A DNA stretch of 64,000 nucleotides from Baylisascaris procyonis (Eukaryota > Nematoda > Chromadorea > Rhabditida > Ascarididae): contig JAZARR010000130.1 in assembly GCA_037389465.1 (NCBI GenBank), positions 226,001 to 290,000 on the forward strand, written 5' to 3'. A program made the translations under genes and the position numbers. Numbering within the stretch: the stretch's first letter is position 1; each line of letters opens with the position of its first letter. Below are positions 1 to 9,900 of this stretch, piece after piece. The notes beneath the pieces were generated by a model that was not told the DNA's origin, did not search any database, and saw only the letters and a list, made by a program, of their open reading frames with translations.

Positions 1-976
1 CTTCTCTCCTCTTGATGGATCGATGTGTGCAGCATTCACTCACGTTAAGATGCTTATAGTTGGAAAAGGATCTTAACGAGAATATTGGCTGCCACTAATC
101 CTTCTAAAGTCTTTATGAGTTTATATGTTTTATAGTGAAGTTGATTGAGAATTTGTGGTGCTTCTGAATGCTCTCTGTAACATGTTAACGATGTTGCGCA
201 TTAGTGCATTGATGGTTTGTGCTTAATGAATGTTCTATAAATTGTGAGATTATTGTTTTGCATAGAGGCTTATTGGCCAGTAAAAAGAAAAAGATCGATT
301 TGAGGGGAATTTAGGAATTCGATTTCAATAATACATTTAGAAGGACTCTTTTCAGGTGGATACAATATTCAGCGTGCCGAATATGCTCTAGTGGTGAATA
401 AGGCACGCGCACATTCAGCCTAAAATATTGCTCGCACCAACACTGGCCCTCTTGGCTTTGATGTGGCTCTTGCACAACGCTCCTCATCGTTCTTCACTCT
501 TTTCGACACTCATCAGGCCTGAGTTGGCCCTCACTTAAATCACTCAAAGGTGCCTTCCCCTTCTGAATGCCCCGTCAAGAAAAGGTGCGTTTCTAATTGC
601 TTATGGTTTTCGAGTTCTTTTTGATTGGTTGGGGAGGATGAGTTGAGATGGTAATCACCAGCCATTCGGAATTTTAGATTTGTTGAGAAATATCGAGTAT
701 AGTTAGAGGAAGGAAAAAGAAAGCCTGGCAGAGGTAGAGGAAGGCAAATAATATTGTGGAGTGATCGCACCTCCTCTTTCCCCATCCTCCCCTCGCAGCC
801 ATCCGTGTATTTGAATCTGACGTTTGGGTACTATGTTCTCCAGGCGGCTAATTGTTGTTGCATTTGTGCGGATGAAACATTTTTTATGTGAAGGGATTTA
901 AGATTCTATTTGCATCCTTCTATCCTTATTTCTCTCCTATAGGAACACCACTGCTGCACCTTGTCTGTGGCTATGC
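1..976. other. Upstream non-coding region of the SLC25A42-like gene
   Basis: No supported coding exon. Open frames here are short and have no recognisable motif. A T/C-rich acceptor-like CTCCTATAG ends at 942, 34 bases before the proposed start codon of the carrier gene at 977, and is a candidate spliced-leader trans-splice site (inference). No promoter element could be singled out. Confidence 0.4.
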
Positions 977-3900
977 ATGTGTCTGTCTGCATGTCTGACA
1001 GCTTCAGCAAGGAAACCTACGAACCTGCAGTTGCGAAATTTAGTGAGTTTAATTCACGCCACAGAGCTGTAAGCATTTAAATTTTTCTTATGTACTTCAT
1101 TCGCAATTGAAATCTTCAGAAGAGCTCTAAGGATTTAAAAATGCAAGAAATTTGCATACACTTTACTCTGTTCGATTCTTCATCTTACAGCTAAAAACCA
1201 TTTGTCACGAAGAAACAAATTTGCGAAACATACTGATTTAACGGATAAAATGTTGAAGCAGATATCGTGCCAATCGCTTTGACATTTGTCTTTGTTTGTT
1301 TATTTTCTAAAATTTACGAAATGTAAAAAAACTTGAAGATCGCATTGTTAATGTATTTCAGCAACCCCAATCGGCGAGAGCGGTATTTGCGGCATTGGCT
1401 GCAGGTGCGGTTGCGGGTGCAATAGCGAAGACCACTATTGCGCCTCTTGATCGGACCAAGATCAACTTTCAAAGTTGGTATTTGTTTTGGCGAAGTTTGA
1501 GGAGTATTAATGGAATGACCAGAGAGGGTGGTGGAAACAAAAGTTCACTTCCATAATATCACCTCTTTCTTCTATGATTCGAGTGACGCGAGAAAAGAGA
1601 CAAGACAGTTGAGGGTGGGGGAGGGGGGAGGTAGTTTTACTGGAGATTGACAGTTGTAACAAAACATAGTTTGGATGTTCTTAAATGAAATTAATGCCAC
1701 CTTAATGATGTCAAGCTTATTGGGGTTTATTCATTCCTTCTCTTCATTAAAACAATGTCCGAATTAAGCGGCGGAAATTTAGGGGCATATGAATTTTCTC
1801 GATAAGTGAGGCAAACAATGAGGAGAGGAAGGGAATTTCTACTTTGAAGTCATAAGCTGACTGTGTAACAGTTGTCCCCTTATTCGTGTTCATTGTTAGT
1901 TGTTTAATGGGTTCATACAGTTGAGCTTATTCTGAGGACTTGAAAGTGCTATCACCTCCCCAATATGTTCTCGAAATGTTCTTCATCCTTCCCGCTGCCC
2001 CTAAAGCAAAACATCCTGACTGTATCCGTGATTCGAGAAGCGCATTTCCATTGAAGCATCTAACTTAATGATTTGTTCTCAATGCTGTTTAATGAATTAA
2101 ATTCGGCTAATATTCTATCATATACAACGATTTTCTAATATAATTTTCATTCAAAACGAATTAATTTATTGATTAAACGCATACTGCATTGCACTTCACA
2201 CCCGTTGATCCGAAGTTTGCAGCCTTTATCACTAAACGTCGTCATATTATTGAGAAGGCAAGTTGTCATCATAACCAGCTGCACATTCTTTCGGATATTG
2301 TTGTGGTGAACGACCGCGCTACGACTTAATTTGCATATATCAGCCTCAGTGATATCTGTTCTTTTCTGCTCTATTATATTGCGCCTTTTCTCTGGTTGTC
2401 TGCATGCTTCAAACCCGTTCGCTGTTATATGCGTTGACTCTGATATACTGGTGGTTTTTCGTGTTCCTCAGTTCAGTCAACTGGTTCAGTTACCCGGTGC
2501 GGTTTGGTGCACCGTTTCAGTCATTCGACAATAAATCTTCAACTGCTCTCCTCGTCCGCACGGCAGCAACACAACAGTGGCGATCAGGATTCGAACAGCA
2601 GGGATCGACAGCAGTATTCGAGCAGCAAGGATCGACAGCAGTATTTGAACAACAGGATCAACGGCAATGAACAGTGACCAACGATCGTCAGCAACGATCG
2701 ACAGCGAAGCTCTTCGAGCAATACTCAACGCTCAAGAGGAACGCCAGCAACGAACGCTCGCAGTCATCCTGGAGTTGGCGGATCGGCAGCAGCAGGCGCT
2801 ACTGGAGCGAGTGGAGCAGATGCTGACCGCTATCCGACCCACTGCTCCCCCTGCATCGACTGCTGAGTTTATCACAAACTCGCTGTCGACACGACTGCCG
2901 GAGTTCGCTTACGATCCAGACAATGGCGGCACGTTCGACTTGTGGTTCAACAGATACGAAGACATCATTTCAAAAGACGGAGCGGCACTTGATGACGCCG
3001 CGCGGGCCCGTCTCATTGTTTCGAAGCTCGACGCCATTACGTATGCCCGCTTCACCAACCACATTCTGCCAAGGAGAGCCTCCGAAGTCTCCTTCGAAGA
3101 CACCGTCAAGACACTGAAAGAACTGTTCGGGCACAACACATCAGTTTTTTCCCGTCGCTACATCTACCTCAGAACTCAGCGCAACGACAAATCTCTCAAC
3201 GACTATACGGGTATTGTTAATCGACGTCACGAGATGGCCGAATTCAACGCCATCACGCCGGAACAGATGAAGTGTCTAGTGTGGATCTGCGGCCTCCACA
3301 CTCCAGAAGACGCTGACATTCGTGCTCGCGCTCTACGCAAAATGGAGGACAACCCACAAGCGACGCTCAAAGAACTCACTACCGAGATCCAGCACTTTTT
3401 GAACATCAGACAAGATGCCAGGCTCCTGGACAGTCCTTCACCATCGCTCCAACCAGAAATCAATGCCGTCAGCACCAAGAAGAAGCGCACACAGAACCCG
3501 CCCTCACCCTGTTTCCGTTGTGGCAGTCTACACTGGGCCAAAGACTGCAACTTCCTCAACAAAGCGTGCCATGACTGCAAACTTATCGGTCATAAGAAAG
3601 GCTTCTGCAAGAACTTCACCAAGAAGAAGAGGCAGAATTCGAAGAAGAAGCGAAGAAAGGCGAACAACGTCACAGTTATTGCCTCCACTATGGCAGACAT
3701 CGCGCCAATCAACCGCATTTACCGGCAAGTCCAGATCAACGGCGTTACAGTTAAAATGCGCCTCGACACTGGAGCCGACGTCACTTTACTCAGCGTCAAA
3801 GACTGGATCGCGATCAATCGTCCGAAATTGCGTCCACCATTTGTCAAACTGAAGTCCGCCAACAACAAAAATATCAAGGTTCGAGGATATTTTGAGTGCG

Positions 3901-6900
3901 ACTTCGAAATCGATGGATACAAAGGAAGGGGAAACAGCCACGTCGCGGATACCCAGTCACTTCTTGGCGTCGACTGGATAGCCCAAAATGAACCCCTCTT
4001 CCGAAGCCTCACAGAAGGTGTCATCTGCAACGTGTCGGCCACGACACTAAACCATCTCCGCTCTACGCTCATTGCAAGCCTACAGAAGCAATTCTCTACA
4101 GTATTCAAGCCAGGACTGGGACGCTGCACCAAGTCTAAGGCGCACCTTACATTGAAGCCGGACGCAAGGTCCATTTTCCGAAAAAGCCGGCTTGTCCCGT
4201 ACGCCACTCAACCTCGCATCTCGCAGGAGATTGACCGTCTGCTGGCTGCAGATGTGCTGTCCTCCGTCGATCACTCTGATTGGGCAGCACCTATCGTCGT
4301 CGTTGAAAAGAAGAATGGATCAATCCGACTCTGCGCAGACTTCTCTACCGGACTGAACGACGCTCTCCAGCAGCACCAGCACCCATTACCAACTCCTGAC
4401 GATATCTTCACCAAGTTGAATGGAGGTCGTTTCTTCCCTCTGATCGACCTCTCCGAAGCATACCTTCAGCTAGAAATGGATGAAGAATCTCGGGCGCTGC
4501 TAACGATCAACACTCACCGAGGACTTTACCGATACAACCGTCTACCTTTTGGGGTAAAGCCTGCTCCCGGCATCTTCCAACAACAAATGGATGCCCTCGT
4601 CGCTGGACTCGATGGTGCTGCCGCATATCTCGACGATATTATTGTCACTGGCAGAACCATCAGTGCACACAACAGACGTCTCGAAGCTGTTCTTCAGAGA
4701 ATTCACAACTATGGATTCCGTGTTCGCCTGGAGAAGTGTGCCTTCCTGAAGACGGAGATAAACTACCTCGGCTTCGTGGTGAATGCCGAAGGACGACGAC
4801 CCGACCCAGCGAAGATCGAGGCAATCCACAAGATGCTACCTCCGAAGGACGTCAGCCAGCTTCGCGCTTTTCTCGGTCTCGTTAATTTCTACGGAACATT
4901 TGTCAAGGACCTGCACAAGCTACGCCTTCCACTAGACGCCCTTGCTAAGAAGGACGTAGCCTACAAATGGACCCCACAGTGCCAATCTTCCTTCGATCAC
5001 ATCAAGGCAACGCTGACATCAGATTTGCTTCTGACACACTTCAATCCTAACCTGCCAATGGTCGTCGCAGCAGACGCCTCCAACTATGGGATTGGAGCAG
5101 TCCTGTCACATCGGTTTCCGAACGGATCGGAAAAGGTTGTATACCATGCCAGTCGCACTCTGACTCCAGCTCAAAGGAACTACAGCCAAATAGAAAAAGA
5201 GGCGTTCGCACTTATATTCGCCGTGCAAAAGTTCCACCGATTTCTCCATGGGCGTCACTTCACGCTGAAGACGGATCACAAACCACTCTTATCCATCTTC
5301 TGAAGCAAGAAAGGAATACCCGTTTATAGTGCTAATCGTCTCCAACGATGGGCCACGATGTTACTCAATTACGACTTCAACATCGAATACGTCAACACAA
5401 GAGATTTCGGGCAAGCGGACGCGCTATTTCGCTTGATCGCGTCGCAGCGATCGGAGCCAGAGGATTATGTGATAGCTACCGTCGATGCAGAGGTCACTGC
5501 TGAGTTTCTGGACAACTGCAGCAACCTACCTGTCTCTTCTGAAACCATCCGGATCGCAACAAACGCAGATCGTCTTCTCCAACAAGTGGTCGAGCACATC
5601 CGATCCGGCCGTTGGCCCAAGGTTATAGTGATTCTCCACTTTGGCACTAATACAACCGTCGAGATACACTGACGACAACAAACGATTGCCTACTGACCAC
5701 CAATCGGATCGTAATTCCGAAGTCACTGCAACGTCGGGTATTGTCTTCGCTTCACAAAACTCATCTAGGACAAACAAGGATGAAGATGCTGGCTCGCAGC
5801 TACGTTTATTGGCCTTCACTCGACGCAGACATCGAGCAACTTGTCCAGAGCTGCGACAGATGCGCAGCCGCTGCAAAGAACCCAGTAAAAGCCGAACTCA
5901 ACTCCTGGCCAAAATCGACAACTCCATGGGATCGAGTACATGCCGATTTCGCAGGACCCATCAATGGAAACTTTTATCTCGTTATCGTAGATGCGTACTC
6001 TAAATGGCCCGAAATCATCCAGATGAATTCAGTTTCTACGTCTGCAACCATCAGCGCACTCAAGAAGATCTTCGCTCAGTTCGGGAACCCGCAGGCCCTT
6101 GTTACGGACAACGGCACACAGTTCACGTCGACAGCATTCACTCATTTCTGCCGTACTCGGGGAATTACGCATCTACGCTCCCCTCCGTTCCACCCGCAAA
6201 GCAATGGTCAGGCAGAACGCTTTGTGGATACGTTCAAGCGTCCACTCATCAAGTTGAAAGGGGAGGAACCGACGGTCGATGCACTACAGACCTTTCTGAT
6301 GGCATACCGGTCGACGCCTTGTCCGTCTGGACCGGATCACTTATCGACCGCAGAAAACTTCTTGGGACGCCAAATGCGTACCATTCTCCATCTGATGATG
6401 CCGCAGACCGATATTGTCAAAGGACTACGCGATATTAAAATGGAAGAGCAGTTCAATCGTCACCACGGTGCTCATCGCCGCCATTTCAAGGTCGGTGATG
6501 CCGTTTACGCCAAGGATTATCGAGGACGGAAAAGTACCTGGATGCCTGGCACCGTCGCACGCAAATTTGGCAACGCGACCTATTCTGTGCGTTGCGGAAA
6601 CTTTCTTTGGACACGTCACATCAACCAGCTACGACCGCGCACAAAGACGCCGACTCTCGGTCAATTACTGGACGTATTCGACCTGCCGCTATTCAACTCT
6701 GACACCGGCGTCGCAAATCCAGTACCAGGGTCTCCTACGCCGTTGGTGTGCCTCCGTCGCTCAACGCATGTTCGCCGCGCTCCCACTCGTCTTCATATGG
6801 ATCCCACAAAGACGACGTACCGTTCGCAACTCGAAAGGGGAGGTGTTATGGTGAACGACCGCGCTACGACTTAATTTGCATATATCAGCCTCGGTGATAT

Positions 6901-9900
6901 CTGTTCTTCTCTGCTCTATTATATTGCGCCTTTTCTCTGGTTGTTTGCATGCTTCAAACCCGTTCGCTGTTATATGCGTTGACTCTGATATACTGGTGGT
7001 TTTTCGTGTTCCTCAGTTTAGTCAACTGGTTCAGTTACCCGGTGCGGTTTGGTGCACCGTTTCAGTCAGTCGACAATAAATCTTCAACTGCTCGCCTCGT
7101 CCGCACGGCAGCAACACAACAGATATATTAATATTGGGGAATTTTCAGCGGGAAAGTTTTCCAGGTTTCCTTCAATCCATTAAAGTTCAACTTTTAGATA
7201 AGCGGATTGATTTAATATTTGGTGGAAAATGCGCCAAAATGATCTGATGTGATGTGAATTTCTACAACTCTATTCAACAAATCGGTCAAAATCATAGGGT
7301 TATTGAAAAATTGAATTTTACACTGATGCGCTCATACTTTAATCCCATCAACTACCCTTGTAAACCTTTCAAAAAGGATCCGCGCTTTCAAGCAGATCGG
7401 CTGTGAAGGGCAACTTGACCAGTGCAAAAGGCCTTAAAATAGATGTAAATCAGTTTCCACAGTTTTTGTTTCAAGGAGGCACAAGTTGAAACACATTAGA
7501 TGCGGCATCGCCGTAATATTCCCTGCAAGTGCAAATTAGAAATGAACAATTATGAGAGTTTGCATCTGAAAACTCTATTAAAAGACCTCATGGGATTCAT
7601 CCACTCATAATACAAAGGACCGTGGTTATCGTTGGGGAGGTACCCTTCATTACAGTTTTGAAGGTTATAACTGCATCTTGACCATATGTGCATGATCGAT
7701 TTTCCCATTTTTTGCGCTGTGTTTCATGTATATTTCAATGTAAATCGTTGGCTAATAAACTCAAAGGTTGGACGTAAACCCACTGAAAACAGTTATAAAG
7801 CGGGTTCCACGTTCTCTTGTAAATTAATTCGTTTCGCTTAATATGTGATGAAAATTAATGTTGACGGCTTCGGTTCGTGTCCGTTCTTGCTGTTGAATTG
7901 AGAAGAAAGCAATTTCATCGTGGCCATTCATTCCTGCTAAGTTTGCTGATTAGTGATTTGTGGTTCTCGCACAAGAAATGAAGCAAAATGAGGTGATTTA
8001 TGCAAAAACTTTTGTGGGTTGTTTTACCATTTACACGTTTCATAGTCACAAAAAGCTGCTATATACCATGAGCACGTCTTTAAGAATATTCAGGGACTTC
8101 CTCGATTAGATATGGCAAAGGGGAATGAGAAGGGGGAGGAGAGAATTGGTGGTTTCCCTTATCAGTGGTATAGCCATTATTTGTTTTGCGCGGAGAAAGC
8201 GATTCATCCATCACCTGAAGTGCCTCAAGTCGTAGATTTTTGGGATTTTAAGAGATACGAAAACTATCTCAGAAGGCATCCGCGGATATTTTCGACACGG
8301 CTTGTCCCTCGATATTCTTGGCGAGGGATCCTTGAAAATTGTGTGGTTGAATTGTAATGGATTGATATATGAATTTTGCATACAGAAGCAGATTGCATAA
8401 CATATTGTCTTTGTTGTAGTTTCCACGAGACAAGGATATTCGTTTAAGGCGGCGGTGAAGTTCATTCGTCTAACCTATCAAACGACCGGGTTCATTTCAC
8501 TATGGAGAGGCAATTCGGCGACAATGGCTCGTGTTGTGCCCTACGCTTCCATACAATTCGCTTCTCATGAAGAATATAAACGTATTATGCGTGTCGATAA
8601 AGAAGGGTGCGAGCTTTCATTAACTCTTTATTTATTACCTCTTTGTTTTTATTGCTTTCTTTAGATTTGCATTAGCAGAGAGCATTAGTGGGGCGTTCTG
8701 TACATGCATTTGTCTGTCTGTGTGCTAGCAACTAATAAAGGTGTTCCTTGAGCGCGTTGAGTTTACGCTCAACCTCGGGAGGGATATGTATCGGTCTATT
8801 ACCGTTTTGCAAATGAAATTAGAATATGCGGCGCTTTCTGTGGAATTCTGTGAAATATGTTTTCAGATATAGTTGGAACCTTTGCTTTTTCTGGCATTTT
8901 TGCATTGATTACGAGATGAACCAAAAATATATGTTGGTTTTATAGGTGATGCCGGATCATGTCCCAGTGTGCTTTGGAAGTGGTTCTTCTGTGCAGGGTG
9001 TCTTTACAGATTGCACAGTCAAATGATGCAGTAAGGTCTAATCAACATTTAATTAATCTTTAAACAAATGCAGAAGGATGACTTTCAGAGAGCGTACCCC
9101 GGGAAAGAGGTATATAGCGGGTTCTCTAGCGGCCGTAACGGCCACAATTTGCACGTATCCTTTGGATACGGCGAAAGCACGTCTTGCGACGTCAACGAAG
9201 GAAGAATTTAGTGGTCTTCGAGATGTGTTCGTGAAGAATTACCGCAAAAGCGGAACTAGGTCGGTCTTTCAATTGTTATATTCGTCCCCTCTAAAAACGT
9301 CCGCTTACTATAATCTTGTGATCGTGGACCCCAATCTCCCTTCCCGTTCGACGGGGCAAAGCACTTCAAGGTAGCACCTCTTACTTGCTTTTGGTCCTCC
9401 TATTCCAGTCGCCACCTCTGCAGTTACCTGCCTTCCCGACTAGTAGCCCCTTTGCTTTATGAGAAGACTCGAAAGTTTTCGTCTTTGGGTATAGAGAACT
9501 TAGAAAAATTATACGTGGCTCCTCAATCATGTCATTCCAAGGAAATTCCTCAAACTTACATAGCCTGGGGTGATAAATGAGGTTTCGCGGTATTTGTTTC
9601 TTTTATATCCCCGCCCACAATGCACCGCATCCAAAAATTCAATGCTGCTCTGAAGGGTATCAAGAATTGTTTGTTAGGGAGTCTGAGCGTTTACCTGAAT
9701 ATCACCGAATATCTCCGTCGTGTTGCTACGAGACGTTCTTTAGTGTTAATTCATACTTTTTGCTTCCCGTTGGACCTCTTTCTAATCAGTGTTATAGACG
9801 ATTATCTGCTTATGTGTCCTTTCTTATCAGCTGCTTCATGAAATCTGATAAGAAATCCGATTCAATAAGCCGAATTTACTTCGATCGACGTATCATGTTC

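Larger units (their letters stand above)
2299..7121 (+). mobile_element. Gypsy-type LTR retrotransposon, full length but mutated, in intron 2 of the SLC25A42-like gene
   Basis: Two 278-bp LTRs bound the element (2299-2576 and 6844-7121), each starting TGTT and ending CAACA. The 5-bp sequence GATAT lies directly outside both ends (2294-2298 and 7122-7126), a target-site duplication. A TGG at 2578 marks the primer-binding site and a purine tract at 6833-6843 (GAAAGGGGAGG) abuts the 3' LTR. The order gag, protease, reverse transcriptase, RNase H, integrase is the Gypsy/Metaviridae order; no envelope frame is visible. The polyprotein resembles the K02A2.6-type elements annotated in nematodes. A TGA at 5301 and a frameshift near 5640-5650 interrupt the pol frame, so this copy should not be autonomous. 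Seven differences between the LTRs (about 2.5%) point to a fairly recent insertion. The element is in the same orientation as the host gene. Confidence 0.97.

Noticed and set aside
991..1042. ATG at 991 as the start of the SLC25A42-like protein
   Set aside because: That frame reaches the donor at 1042 in phase 1, but the next exon needs phase 0. The ATG at 977 in another frame fits.
2578..2596. Assigning the Gypsy primer to a particular tRNA
   Set aside because: The complement looks like a T-loop plus CCA, but the spacing is too short for any complete tRNA 3' half.
2923..4829. Many overlapping open frames on both strands inside the Gypsy pol region
   Set aside because: They are shadows of the real polyprotein frame and have no domain of their own.
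8946..9000. Possible extra exon between exons 3 and 4 of the SLC25A42-like gene
   Set aside because: It is open and has acceptor-like and donor-like ends, but exons 3 and 4 already join in phase at the conserved place. The extra residues have no counterpart in the family.
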